In this document: positions 1 through 11,652 of the stretch, one piece after another
Position numbering within the stretch: position 1 is the first letter of the stretch
Layout: the number at the start of each line of letters is the position of its first letter
Origin: Ascocoryne sarcoides NRRL 50072
Lineage: Eukaryota > Ascomycota > Leotiomycetes > Helotiales > Gelatinodiscaceae
Reading direction: 5' to 3'
Length of the DNA stretch: 64,000 nucleotides
NCBI GenBank assembly: GCA_000328965.1
Contig: KB205946.1
Span: 682,001 to 746,000 of the forward strand
Program-made: the position numbers and the translations under genes
The notes under the pieces: generated by a model
The model's database searches: none
What the model saw: only the letters and a program-made list of their open reading frames with translations
Told to the model about the DNA's origin: nothing

Positions 1-26
1 TGATGCAAGATTATCGATGGCCGTAA

Positions 27-605
27 GATACTTCTCCTGTTGTTTCACTTCAAACTAATTTTCATAGACATCCACATGCAACTATAGATCGACAACTGGG
101 GATGCCATTAACTACCCAAGAAAAGAGGTCTCGCTGGCCCAATGGATTCATTCCCTTCGTCCCCAGTCGAGATACTATTTTCCTCCGCACCCTCGACAAC
201 GCAGATTTTCCTCTAGGAACAAGTGGCTGGCGTATGAAAGGTGTAGAGCTTATTCAACATCTTGCTGTACCACTCGACACAAAGAAAGGGCTACCCTCAA
301 GGACAGAATGGAGCATTATGCTGCTTGAACTTCGAGCACTGAAAACAATAACATTCTTGATCGGGTGTGAGGAGAAATCTTGGAAAGGAGAAAGACCAAT
401 CGAGCTGAGAGACATGGAACAGTGGTTTGTGGATGGGAGATACAGACTAGTTAGAAATAGCCGAGAGAGGATGGATATTGCTGATGTTCCGGCTTATTTA
501 ATGGGTAAAGATTTCTCTCGCCGACCGTCGGGTCCCGAAGCCAGACCTGGAACAGCCCCGAAGATAGTCAATGTCAGAGTTGTTGCTTGGAAGCGAGGAC
601 GATGA
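27..605 (+). CDS. 2EXR-like protein, C-terminal part (5' end missing)
   Basis: The frame is open from 27 and the first ATG is at 102, giving 167 residues to the stop at 603-605. The piece has the look of the second half of fungal 2EXR-domain proteins: a 'SRDTIFLR' strand like their D-T-L-Y-L element, 'IQHLAVPLD' like the conserved hydrophobic 'LAV' helix, then 'LRALKTITFLI', the usual strand that follows. The defining N-terminal F-P-L-P-E-L-R-x-x-I-W box is not present, so an upstream exon outside the window is likely, or the copy is a decayed fragment. There is a stop at 24-26 in the same frame. The function of this large, fast-evolving fungal family is not established. The family call is an inference from residue pattern only. 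Confidence 0.45.
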   Translation, partial: DTSPVVSLQTNFHRHPHATIDRQLGMPLTTQEKRSRWPNGFIPFVPSRDTIFLRTLDNADFPLGTSGWRMKGVELIQHLAVPLDTKKGLPSRTEWSIMLLELRALKTITFLIGCEEKSWKGERPIELRDMEQWFVDGRYRLVRNSRERMDIADVPAYLMGKDFSRRPSGPEARPGTAPKIVNVRVVAWKRGR

Positions 606-3126
606 GGAGCTCGCGTCGGTAAAGCCGCCGGATATTCTTGACCCAATCTGAAAGCGAGTTTTTGCCGAAGAAGGCGATCCGAGGAACACACAATTTACCT
701 CGGGTAAAAGTGCGATGTGCAACAAAACAGATATTGACGAAGCGGCTCTCTCTGATTAGCTCGAGCTTCGAGTATTGCCGAGTGCAGCAGACAGAACGCA
801 CATCAAAAAGTCCATGCCACATTTCAATACAGCTGTTGCGATAAGGCGAAGTTCCCTATCTGGAAGTCTTCTTTATCTGACAGAATGATTTGAGTGATAA
901 CCTGAGTTGGCATTTTGTTTCTAATACTGTTTCGAAGGCATCATTTCTTAACTTGGTCTGGAGTCAGTCTGGTATTATGAGAATCACCATCTCTTGCTAT
1001 TTATAGTGAGAACAGCAAAAGGCTGTCACATGAGATTGTTGTGTAATTTTAGCTTCACATAGATAGCTACGGGTAGGTCCCTCTCGTCGGCAAGACAGTT
1101 TCTAGCTCGAGAGGGCAGCGTAATACTACAAGAGATAATCAAGCAAGAGAGAATGGCGATACTCTAAACATGGGGCAATAAACGGTTCCGAGTTTGAAAT
1201 TTGTTCTTAGGAATTTCTTTAATGCGTAGGAAGACCAATTGATCTTCAAAGGAGAGTATTATTGTAAAATTCTATGATCCGCAATATTTCACTGTAGAGT
1301 AATTTGACCCCAATCTAAATCTTCCACTTAAGTTCGTTCTCTTAGGGCCTCGCTTGGGCATCTGAAGAGAAATCCCCAAAGATATCTACTCAATCCACAA
1401 ATCTAAAAACTCTACTGGAACAATGAAGAATCCGCTTTGGGTTCACGTATCTGAAAACGATAAACCCTTGTTATATACATATACGATTATAACTCGAGGG
1501 GACAGGACAAAAAAAAAAGGAGAAGGTTTTTAGTCTTCAAATAGCAGGCTACATGTTAACTATAGTCATTGGCCGAATATTTTTTTCTCTTTTTCCCATT
1601 TTCTATCTTTTTGTGCTTTAGGCCCAAGGGATCCTCTGGTTGCTCCGCAGGGCAGAGAGAGACGCACTCACCTAACAAATTTCAAAACTGGATCACTACT
1701 ATTAATGTTAGGCGCAATCAAGCTTGTAGTTATACGATTTCCTAAACTAATATTTGAACCAACAACTCTCGAATTCCGAGCTCGGTTCGGGTATAACTCG
1801 TCCCGAAAGTAGCCGAGTCCACCATCAGTAGCACTGCACTAATCTACTACCAATAATGCTACACTTTATATATTTGATAGCGGAATTACCATTTGAAATT
1901 TTGAGTTTAGTTTTATCTTTTAAACAGAGCACCGCTTTGCACGCTAGATTTCTTATACGTGTGCAAAAGCAGCGTCCGATCAGAGGGGAGTAGTCTTCAA
2001 ATACTTTTGTTTAGCCCCGTTTGCGTTGAACAAGTGATATTCTTGAAACTTGACAATCATGTCTTTTCGCATTCAACCTATGTTTCTAATCCCGCAAAGC
2101 CAATTCATCCCAAAATATTCACTTGATCTAAAAAATCATACGAAAATAACTACCTAGCCATAATTTCCATAATTTCCATAATTTCTTTCTCTTCTATAAA
2201 TTCCAATTAGACAAACTCGATTCAACAATTACCATCGTCTATTCCAGCTAGAAAGCCGCAATTGACTATGACAAGAGACCAACATGATTTATTAGGATGC
2301 AGTTAGTTTATCCAAGATCTTTCATGCCGTATTTCTGGGAGCAAAATAATACGTAGGCATAGTTACTCTTGGGTTCATCTGGCTAATACTAACTACCGCA
2401 GCGTGAACAAAACTCCAAACCATATATAATCTGATTATCTAAGTTGCTGAAAATTTCCCACGGCCTTTTAACCCTCAAAAGTTAGAAATCACAGTTGAAG
2501 GGTTAAATTACAAAGAAGGGTTTTCGAGCGATTCTATCTAGGTGCGGTTCAATGCTCCTTATTTATATGGGCGTCTCATTAGTTAAATAACCACTTCTAT
2601 TTGACAACACTCGTTTTCCAAGGAGCGTACTGAAGATTTCTGTCCTAAAAAAAATAAAAAAAATAAAAAAAGAATTTGGTAGCCGTGGTGGTAGAAATTC
2701 GATTTGAGAGTGAATGTATTAATATCAGACCACCCTGTCTGAAACCCAGCACAGTCTATCGTGACTTTTATGTCATATATAGTGACTACAATGTACTTCT
2801 AGGGAAAGAGGTCTATTTAGCAATAGGGATATTCCTAGAGGATGTATTAACTATAAAGATTAGAAGCAAGATAAACTTTTAATAGTTATCTTCAAGCACG
2901 TTTCAACTCCAACACTCTCAGATTTCATTAGGGGGTAGGATGCGGTAGTGAGGGGAGAAAGAATTCATGAATAAATTGTTGTCATAAATACACAAGTCGT
3001 TTAGATTAGTTCGCGGCAAGTGAAAGTTTCTTCATTCTCCTGCTTCCCTGAGCGAAGTATTCCACAAAAAGGAAATCTAGTTCCACTTCCCCAATCCTCC
3101 AAAGACATTCCGTCTGTATTTCACCT
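606..3126. other. AT-rich intergenic region, no gene recognised
   Basis: About 2.5 kb with stops in all frames. It holds A-runs (around 1510 and 2647), a 9-base tandem unit 'ccataattt' repeated three times at 2158-2184, and no recognisable protein, tRNA or transposon terminus. A 68-codon open frame at 2676-2882 has no protein character. The last part is the 3' flank of the phosphate carrier gene. Confidence 0.6.
2158..2184. repeat. Short tandem repeat, 9-base unit x3
   Basis: Three perfect copies of 'ccataattt' in an AT-rich spacer. No function is suggested. Confidence 0.8.
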
Positions 3127-4480
3127 CTATTGTTTCTGTGGTGGTGGAGCACCGCCGGTGGTTGGGAAACCCATGAAAATCTTGAAGTAATCCTGATAAA
3201 ATTGTCAGTGGGATCTCTTTTTGCAAATACAAAAGCTTTTAATCAGAAAAGACTTACGTAGATCATCCATTGCAACCCAGTAAGAGTACCAATCATAACA
3301 ATACGAACAGGGAGACCATTCCACAGACCGCCGAAGCCAATATCTTTGTAAATGCGTCCCATAGCTGCTCCAAAAGCTTCACCTGGTGCCCGATTGGCGT
3401 TGAGTTTGGAGACCTAGATCAGTTAGTCTTTATATACCTTCCTTGAATAGAATCGGGAAAGGAATTTACCATAACATCAGCCGGATGAGAGACAATAGCG
3501 CAAAGAATACCGGCAAGATAACCACCTGTAAAGGAAACACCAGTCTGGGCAGCCTTGCTATAATCCGATTTTTGGCCTGGGAGACGCTTATAGATCATCT
3601 CAACAATAGTCTCAAAAGAGGCGAACTTCATCATGGTGTATGGAATTTGACGACCCCAGAGAGGATACAGTCCCTTGTACAGCCCAGCGTAACCTTCCTT
3701 AGCAGTGATAGTGCTGATTCCCGCAAACGTGCCTGTCGCGAACGGAGGAATGGTTGTCTGCATCCTGACCTTGACGGCTTCGAAAGGGCAAAGAGCAATA
3801 TCCGCAATGAATTCTGCCGACGCACTTGCTGCTAGATAAAGGCCGGTTTTATACTTATAGGCGTATTCCGGCCCCGCAAGATCTCCGTACCATTTCTTGA
3901 AGAATTCATACCCACCGTATTTGAAAGCACCTTGAGCAGAGTACCCGAAGAAAGTCGGACCCCATCCCGTATAGATGCCGCGGAAACCTTCGGCACGGCC
4001 GATTTTCCCCCAGGCTTGGAAGTTTCCTGTGTACAATTTGGGGTCTACTTGACGTCGGCATTTTACCAGATCGAGGGGTGTCACCGCTGTATGTGTAAGA
4101 CCCTATTATCGTCAGTTATTTGGCGCTTTTTAATATTCTGATCGCCAAAACAAATTGCCGTTATTACTTACACAAGCCACCATGCCGCCAAATGTGCAGG
4201 CCGCATAATATTTGGCGGAGTAGAGTTCGATCTGGCCAGACTTGGATTGGACCTTCGCAGATGCCTTATCGAACTCCTTGGTAGCTTCAGCGCTTAAAGC
4301 ACTGGCTTTGTTCTTCGCATCGTCGACAACAGACCAGGCCGAATAGAGCTCAGAGCGCGCTTGGAGAGGTGTACGCTGGGATGAAACCGGATTTTCGGAC
4401 CTGGTGGATGGCCCGTGGCCAAATTGAACCGCGGGATGGAAGACATCGTGGAGGATGCCTTGGTTGGGGAAGAGAGGCAT
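3127..4480 (-). CDS. Mitochondrial phosphate carrier (MIR1/PIC2 type)
   Basis: Imports inorganic phosphate, and in some family members copper, across the inner mitochondrial membrane. Exons on the minus strand are 4480-4172, 4102-3470, 3413-3258 and 3192-3127, all in phase 0, giving 387 residues. The three repeats of the mitochondrial carrier family are visible through their P-x-[DE]-x-x-[KR] signatures: 'TPLDLVK' (about 111-117), 'CPFEAVK' (about 208-214) and 'HPADVMV' (about 309-315). The last is the degenerate third signature usual for phosphate carriers. 'GAFKYGGYEFFK' is also typical of that subgroup. The N-terminal 95 or so residues before the first helix are longer than in yeast Mir1 (311 aa) and Ala/Lys-rich, fitting a presequence or matrix extension. 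The ATG at 4480 is the first in frame. The gene is divergent from the CBS-domain gene. Confidence 0.93.
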
Positions 4481-5221
4481 GTTGTCGAACTAAGAGTGAT
4501 GGACCATTAGCAAAACGTCGTGTCAGACTCAACAATGACTTGCAACGGGCTCAATTCAGAGCAACATGACGGTCAAAGTAGCGAGGAATGAAACCCTTGC
4601 TCATTTCCGGATAATTAACATATAAAACAATAGGAAATCGTACAGTAAGAGCTTATCTCTGCAAGGGAGTTTATAACCAGTGCGTATGGAATTCAACGCT
4701 CAGGGAACTCGGCTGAGGCCCAAACAAATATACGAGCAGGCGCAGAGTCAATTGAGAATAACCAGCGCGAAGCACTTCTTGTTAGAGAGTTGTGATTGAT
4801 AGATCAGAGGTGGTGCGAGACGGAAATGGAGATAGGAAGTATTCCGTGAGAGGAACTGAGCTTGAGCTTGGACTTGAAGGGATTCGCTAAAGTGACGTCG
4901 TTCCGCGGCTGTGAACAAAGAAGAGAGGGCCTTTTATATGCTCTATTTACTTCTTCGCGATATAAACTTAACTAGTTATCTCTTCGTTTCTCCATGCGCG
5001 AGTATGAACTTCATAACAATCAAACTCTCAGACATCCTACAGCAAAAGGCTTACTTAAGAGTCGAGTTGTGCAGTAGCCGCACGGGTATTGTACGGAGTT
5101 TGGCAAGCCACCAATCACAGCTCTTCATTGCCAGTGTTCTAAAACTTCGTTGCCCCTCCTACTCATAGGTCTCTTCCACACGGCACTCTGCAGCTCTATT
5201 CCTGACCTCACATCAGCCATT
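4481..5221. promoter_or_regulatory. Shared divergent promoter region (phosphate carrier / CBS gene)
   Basis: The 741 bases lie between the two start codons and must hold both promoters and 5' leaders. A 'TGACGTC' half-palindrome of the CRE/ATF type is at about 4893. Binding by a bZIP factor is only an inference. A spliced leader for either gene cannot be excluded. Confidence 0.5.
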
Positions 5222-5819
5222 ATGACCAGCACGATGAAGAATACTATTCCTGTGGGCTCCAGCGACGTGGCCTCTAAGATGGCCGAGATTGCATCCCAAT
5301 CAAAAACCCCAACCTCGAAATGGGCAAATCGATACAGAGGAGTGAGTACATCTCCCACCAAGTAATAGACACAATTACTGAAATACGTTATAGGCTACAG
5401 TTGAAGATCTCGATCCTCCATCTGCTCTCTCCTTTAACCCCCACGATCCCATCTCCCACGCCCTTCTTTGTGCTTTCGAAAGAGATTACACCCACTTTAC
5501 CGTTGTCTCGGCCGCGAACCGGGCGCTCCTTGGCTACCTTTCCATCCCACACCTCCGCATTCTCCTCGACGCAGGCAAGGTCAAAGAGACCGACGAGATA
5601 TCCAAGGCCATGATCAAGTTTCGAAGAAAGGGGCGGGTTTACAAAGTCATTACAATGGATACGCCTTTGGAAGAACTAGAGCTGTTCTTCAATGGTGGCG
5701 AGAACGGCGAACTCGGAAAGCAAGAATTTGCGGTAGTGACGGATGAGAAGAGGAGATTTGTACTGGGCGTTACCACGAGAGCGGACTTGGAAGAATTTGC
5801 GAGAAGGAGACCGGCTTGA
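5222..5819 (+). CDS. CBS-domain pair protein
   Basis: Two exons, 5222-5341 and 5394-5819, encode 181 residues. After a short polar N-terminus the protein is two CBS (cystathionine-beta-synthase) motifs. The first contains 'FTVVSAANRALLGYL' (about 68-82) and the second 'EFAVVTDEKRRFVLGVTTRADLEEF' split around residues 150-177, with the usual hydrophobic-G-x-[IL]-[ST]-x-x-D/H-L pattern. Such stand-alone CBS pairs bind adenosyl nucleotides and act as small regulatory modules. The partner is unknown here. The ATG at 5222 was preferred because no ATG lies upstream in frame. The intron has donor GTGAGT and acceptor TAG and is needed to keep the frame ('NRYRG' to 'ATVEDL'). Confidence 0.8.
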
Positions 5820-6647
5820 GGAGTAGCTGTCGATAAAAAGGACGCAATGGAACATGGTGATGAAGATGGAAAGGGTCGCATATGGGGTGCATGGGCTGGA
5901 GTTATGGGCATTGGAGGACTGCTTTCTTTTACCGGAGTTATTGGAAAAGCACCATGGCACGGTAGGGGTATCGTCGATGCATTTATGCTTTGGACCTCTG
6001 CTTTCAACTCAGAGGAGGTATCGGGATCGAGGCTGACTGTGTCGGCTTGAAGACTCGAGAGGTCTATTTTAGAATGACAACCAGGTGGTCAACTTTTGTT
6101 TCTGTCAAACGAAAACCGACTTTTCTTGCATCTTTCTTACTGTAAGTTTCAACAGCCAGGAGATATCTCTCTAGTGTATACTTATATTAGATGCGAGGGC
6201 AACTAGTTCTCTGAGCAACAACTAGAAGACAAGCGTCTCTCAAGTGTTCTACTCATGAATGCAACTCTGCTGTAGTGAGTAGAAATTCTACCTCAGTTTC
6301 TCCACATCCAAGTATATCTGGGGTGATTGTCGGCATCTGCGTGCGGCTTTCGGGACCGGTGCCCAATAGCATCCCTTCTCCCAGGACGACCCACAACCAA
6401 CTGTCAGTCACAGCGCAAGTTTCTCTTATATGCGGCTCCATTCCCGCAAAGTTTCTCCTGGCTTTTATTAAACCAAGGAACAAAATATCCATAATTCTCT
6501 CTTTTATTTCTGAATTGTCCCGCTGTTTTTATTGTACATGACTCTGAGGCAAAGGTGGGATACGCCACAAAACTTTTAATCTTGCCATTTCATCACTCGT
6601 CTTGTTATTTTGCTAGTTTTGCTTTCGTTTTTTCAAACACTCCGAAA
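5820..6647. other. Intergenic region before the MFS gene
   Basis: About 830 bases. The open frames at 5847-6050 are remnants of the AT-poor 3' flank with no protein similarity I can see. The part from about 6480 is T-rich and CT-rich, as is common in leaders of fungal genes, and would be the promoter and leader of the transporter. Confidence 0.5.
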
Positions 6648-8264
6648 ATGCATGATGGTGATATTGAAGACTCGTTGTCCTACTCGGCTCAGGTGGAAAA
6701 GGGGCTTGGCTCCCCTGTGTTAGTGAACGCGAAGGCCCCCACAAACTCTGGCACATCAACACCATTCTCCGCCAGAGATGTCACGATACCAGAATTCTCA
6801 AACCACAGCATCAAAGTCAAACCTCGCTCAGCTATTTCGAAAGCATGGCACTGGGTAACGCAAAGATCGAACCCAGGAGGAGAAATCGATACTTCGCTTC
6901 CGCCCGATGGAGGCCTCCTTCCTTGGCTCACCGTCTTCTTTTCCTTTATGACGGGCTTCAATACCGTCGGTCTCCTCAACGCTTACGGAGTCCTGCAAAC
7001 CTACTATACAGCTGAACTCGGCCTCCCCCCCTCGACAATATCATGGATCGGCTCCTTGCAAGCCTTCCTCCTCTTCTTCTGCTCCGCTTTCTCGGGCCGC
7101 TTCACAGACGCCGGATACTTCCACCAAGTCCTCTTCGTCGGCAGCTGTCTCATGATCGTGGGGATCTTCACCCTGGCTGAATCAACGACCTACTACCAGA
7201 TCCTGCTCTCCTACGGCGTGTGCGTCGGCCTCGGCGGGGGCCTCGCTCTGATCCCGACTTTATCGCTCGTCGGGACGTACTTCTCTACCAAGAGGCCACT
7301 TACTCTCGCTATTTGCGCAGTAGGGAATTCTCTCGGTGGCCTCGTATTCGCGGCAATCTTGGAAGGCTTGTTACCGAGTGTGGGATTCAAGTGGGCGATA
7401 AGGGTAATTGGGTTCTTGGTGTTAGTGACGATGGTACCGGCGAATTTGATCTTGAGGCCCAGGAAGCTTGAGAGGAAGCACGCAAGGTTGATTGAGTGGA
7501 GTGCATTTGGAGAGAGTATTTATTGTTGTTTTAGTGCGGGGATGTTTTTTAGTATGCTGGGTATGTGGGTACCAGTCTTTTATGTACGTGGATTCATTTG
7601 CTTCCGATTCCTAATTTCAGATTTAAAGTTTCTTGGGTTGATTTGAGGTTTGAAATCTCATCTTAAGCTAATAAATGTAGCTTGGATCCTTCGGCCGAGA
7701 CATAATAGGGATCTCCGCTGAAGCAGCACCCTCACTTATCCTTATAATAAACGGGGTCGGCGTTCTGGGACGAGTCATTCCCGCCCTTTTGGCATCACGC
7801 CTGGGTCCTTTGAACCTCATGATACCGCTGTCCCTCTTTACTGCAATAATCCTTCTTTTTTGGGCACTGGTGAAGACTTATGCTGGGGTTTTGGGTTTTG
7901 ATGTGATATACGCATTCATCATGGCCTCGGCCCAGGGGATGTTTCCACCCAGCCTGGGAAGTTTGACCAGTGATTTAAGTAAGATGGGTGTGAGGATGGG
8001 GATGGTATTTTCGCTTTGTGGGTTTGCTCTACTAGCCGGACAACCTATTGGTAAGTTCAGAGTCTTCTTTGAAATGTTCCCTGGATGAAGTTTAAAATGA
8101 TGTCGTTGCTGATTAGAGATGTAGCTGGTGCTCTAATTACTTTGGATGGCGGAAGATATCTTTATGCGCAGATGTTCTCTGGAGTAGCTATGATTATCGG
8201 CGTGGGTTTCTTGCAGGCGGCAAGAGTATTGAAGGTGGGGTGGAGATGGGATGCCAAAGTTTGA
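6648..8264 (+). CDS. MFS transporter, monocarboxylate-porter (MCT) type
   Basis: Plasma or organelle membrane carrier of the major facilitator superfamily. Exons 6648-7583, 7681-8050 and 8125-8264 give 481 residues. A polar N-terminus of about 90 residues is followed by 'DGGLLPWLTVFFSFM', the usual entry into helix 1 of fungal MCT-like proteins ('PDGG..W'). The N-half helices end with 'GLVFAAILEGLLP' and a loop. The second half has 'GSFGRDIIGISAEAA', 'GRVIPALLASRLGP' and 'GQPIAGALI'; the last is made only when the 8051-8124 intron is removed. Helix count is consistent with 12. Yeast relatives (Mch group) and secondary-metabolite exporters share this fold. The substrate cannot be read from sequence. 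No biosynthetic cluster is adjacent, so a role in metabolite export is not supported. Confidence 0.88.
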
Positions 8265-10356
8265 GTTTTGAAGTATATAGAAGTTAATAGCGTGCCTATA
8301 GATAGGTTACTGCTTAGATATGATAGACGGATATAAAATTGTAAATAGAACATATAACTATATTTTAGTCAGCATGTAGCAGGAAATTATAACAGTATTT
8401 CTCTCAAGGACTTTGTAGATAGAAGGGACGCTGAAACATTATTCTTAGATCATAGTACAAATGCTAATCCAACTTATATATAGTTAAACAAGGGTTTCCT
8501 CGCCAACTTAAGGGGTCAAAAGAGAGGGGTGGTTCGTAAGGTTGGCTCTTAATGCCAAGAAAAGTCACATATTATCACTCATCTATACTTAAGCTCTGAA
8601 AGAAGTTGTCCCCAAACCATTTCAAAAACTAAAGTATCGGCCTCCTATAGAACATTTCATTCTCCTTTCATCTCACTTTCAAGCTTGATAAGACTTCAAA
8701 GCTCGACAGCAATCAAAATCGCTCCTGTTATTCTTTAAGGAACTTTCATATATTTTGACACAATTGCAGTGCTAGAAACTTTGTTTTGTGCTTCTAGTTA
8801 TAGTATATAAGGAGAGATTCATATAACACAATAAAGCCAGTGGCAATGCAGGTCCTTGGGCCCTACGCATTAACTGGCATTATTAGAGTGCACCCTGCTT
8901 GCTTGTTGTGTTGGAGATAGATGATGTGTCTAAATAACTAGAAAAAAGACGCAAGCGAATTTTTCATCGTCGTAAGATTGTGAGAGGCAATTCTTTGCTG
9001 ATTTCATCTTGCTAGTATAAATTCGGTAATATCGCCTTTCAAGAAGGCTCTCCTCCTAATCTGTACTTGAATACTATCACGGCTCGGCGAATGATGATTG
9101 AAGTTGCATAGGCGAGAGAATGGACTACTAGTTATTTGTGATTCGTGCTTTTAGTATATAGATACCCGAAGACACAATAGCAGTCGATGCAAATGCCTAA
9201 GCTCCTTTGCTGAAAAAAAAGACATAAATCTTCAGGACTCTATATACTCCAAGGCTAAGTAGGTGGTCTTCAACGGTGAAGCGATGGAGTTCCGCAAGCA
9301 TGTGGTCACTACAAACAAGGATCAACGACTGGATGCAATTCAATTTGTCCATTGGCACATTCTAATCTTACGGGCTACTGACATATAAGTATTCAAACCT
9401 TTAATAATCTCAACCTGAACCTCAGCCTCAGCTAAGCCTCGAGTCAACCCTTCAGGCTAAGAGTATACGGCTATCTCAAGATAAGGGCTCAGAAAACTAT
9501 TACCACATAGAAACATGCTTGAAAAATGCGATGTGCAACAAAACGGCTTGATGCCTCTGTTCTGATCCAGAGACTGCCCTGGTAACTGAAATATATTAAG
9601 CGTATCTCACGTTGGAAGTGATCTCGACCTCTTTCATGGTGCTCAAAAGCGTTAGACAATTGATAGGCGAAGATAACGAGCTTCTGTTATCTCGAGGAAT
9701 GACATGGCCTCAATCAACAACAAATCAGGAGACAACCTGATACCCAAGGTATGCTATCCGAGGCAACGGTGACTTGCTGACTCCTTGTGCCTGCACCCTG
9801 GGACCATTTCAATTGCGTCATAAAGTATAAGCTGAAGCTGAGAAGCTTTCAACTCAAGTTCGTCTTACCTAAAACTGGAGGCAATTGACACTTCCTCGGA
9901 GCCTTGCGTATACAGTAGATCAGATTGCCGAATCGCCTAAGCCGCATCCTCCGGATACCGGTCTCTGGTGAATTAGACAATTATATCCTATCAACTAGTG
10001 TTCGATTTGCCTTTTTCAATAAACTATTCTACTTGGCAAAGTTCCATCTGTCAACCCCCATCTTGTCATCGCAAAGGTATGTGCAAACACCAATCATAGA
10101 TAAGGGAACACTAGTTCGAGCCAAATGCGGATCTGATATGGGCTGAGGCTACTCAGGAAAGACGAGAGACGGGAGAAAGCCAAGAACGCGTGCGCTCTTT
10201 CTTCTGCCCTTATGATCCTGCACGCCCCCAATTGAGCGCTGCCTTGCAAACCATTCTTAAGTTTTTTTGACCTTTGGATACAGAACTCCAGCCTGAATCC
10301 ATATCAAAACAAACTTGCAACACGTACCCGAAGCTAAGCAATCGAACAAAGCAATC
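8265..10356. other. Long AT-rich intergenic region
   Basis: About 2.1 kb with frequent stops and no recognisable protein. An 18-base string at 9527-9544 ('tgcgatgtgcaacaaaac') also occurs at 711-728 in the first spacer. Flanks outside the string do not align by eye. From about 10200 it is the promoter of the Par32-like gene. Confidence 0.55.
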
Positions 10357-10864
10357 ATGAGCGCCCGAAACAGTGTCGAGGTCAGCCATGGCCGTGGAGG
10401 TATGCCTATTTTCTGCGCGAATCTCAGCTTGCAGCTAATCATCATCTACAGGTGCCGGAAACATTGGCGAGGATGCTACTCCGTTTGTTCCCCCTTCCCC
10501 CATCCTCTGTCGAGGCTGCACCAAATCTTTCTAACGTTTTAATAGTTATGGCGACGGAGAGATTGTCCGTGAAGGAGTTGTTGGCGATCATAAGGATGGA
10601 GCTTTCAGCACCGGTCGCGGAGGAGCTGCAAACATCGGATCGCCCCAGGTCAAGGCCACTCCCCGCAAGGACGAGGTCGCTATCCCAGAGGTCGCTCTCC
10701 GACCCAGCATGGATGGCGAGAACTATCACGTCGGGCGAGGTGGTGAGGGCAACATCCATGCCGGAGAGTCCAAGCAACCGGAGCATCCCATCGGCTTAGC
10801 AGACAAGTTGAAGAACATTCTGTTCAAGAAGAAGACGAAGGACGAGGAGAAGACCGCCAAATGA
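10357..10864 (+). CDS. Par32-like GRGG-repeat protein (DUF3602)
   Basis: Three exons, 10357-10399, 10452-10482 and 10546-10864, encode 130 residues. The protein is built around three copies of the family signature: 'GRGGAGNI' (12-19), 'GRGGAANI' (48-55) and 'GRGGEGNI' (88-95). The C-terminus is a basic 'KLKNILFKKKTKDEE' tail. Yeast Par32 of the same family is phosphorylated after TORC1 inhibition and holds the ammonium transporters Mep1/Mep3 inactive. A similar role here is inferred from the repeats. The second intron (10483-10545, donor GTTTGT) is required: without it the frame stops soon after 'EDATP'. Members are short and largely disordered, and this one is within the usual size range. 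There is no known partner nearby. Confidence 0.82.
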
Positions 10865-11652
10865 GGGGAGGAAGCGCGAGATTTTATGCAGGAAACCTGG
10901 TGTGGATTCGTTTGGCTGCGAGGATTTGATTTCGGTCAGCGACTGGAGTTCAGTGGATTTCTAGATACCATAAATTGCCTGGTTTTCTCTGTTTCTGCGA
11001 GTCATATGGCCCAGATACATTGGCATAATACTATACCCTTCTCGAACGAACCCCATTCTGCCCTTCAAGTCTTGTGCCAACCGTACCAATTCCTATCGCA
11101 CTATCGACACATCATAGTGTGGAAAGGGACAAGTAGTCTCAGATGAAACCGGGATCCATCCCGGTTCTGCTTGGTCCTGCTGCGCTTGAGCGATGCTGTA
11201 AATAGATAGCTGTGAAGTTTGCAGGAGATATTTTTGAAGTTTCTCTAGGGTCTAAGCGGCGGCGTGTACGGCTACGGCGTGATGTCCTTCGCGTGCGATT
11301 CAATCCAAGAAAGCGCGTCACATTAACTCCTTCTTTCAAGAAAGCTCACCGTCAATCTACGCGTTAACACACCTACTACCTGTCACCATCCTCCCTTTTG
11401 CAAGCGCCCTTCTTTTTCATCTCCACCTCTTCCCTTCCGAAGTATTCCACCTTTCCTTCTGAAACCCCGAATCCAAATCGAAGCCAGATCGAACTTAAGT
11501 CGCGGAGCGTTCTCTATCGTTTAGAACTGCCATTAAAAGAAGGGCCATACTACGAAGAGCTATAGCGTCTCTCTTCTCGTTAAAATCCAACTCTGTCGCT
11601 CCCTAGAGATCTCGGGGAGCCTCTGCAAACCCTTTCTTCCGGTACCAATGCC
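10865..11652. other. Intergenic region and CT-rich leader of the BAH gene
   Basis: The 788 bases contain the Par32 3' flank and, from about 11380, a pyrimidine-rich stretch typical of fungal core promoters. An upstream ATG at 11648 (ATGCCATGG) overlaps the real start of the next gene in another frame and ends after 11 codons. Confidence 0.5.

Noticed and set aside
7584..7646. MFS protein ending early at 7646
   Set aside because: Read-through of the 7584-7680 intron; the next exon continues the second half of the transporter in phase.
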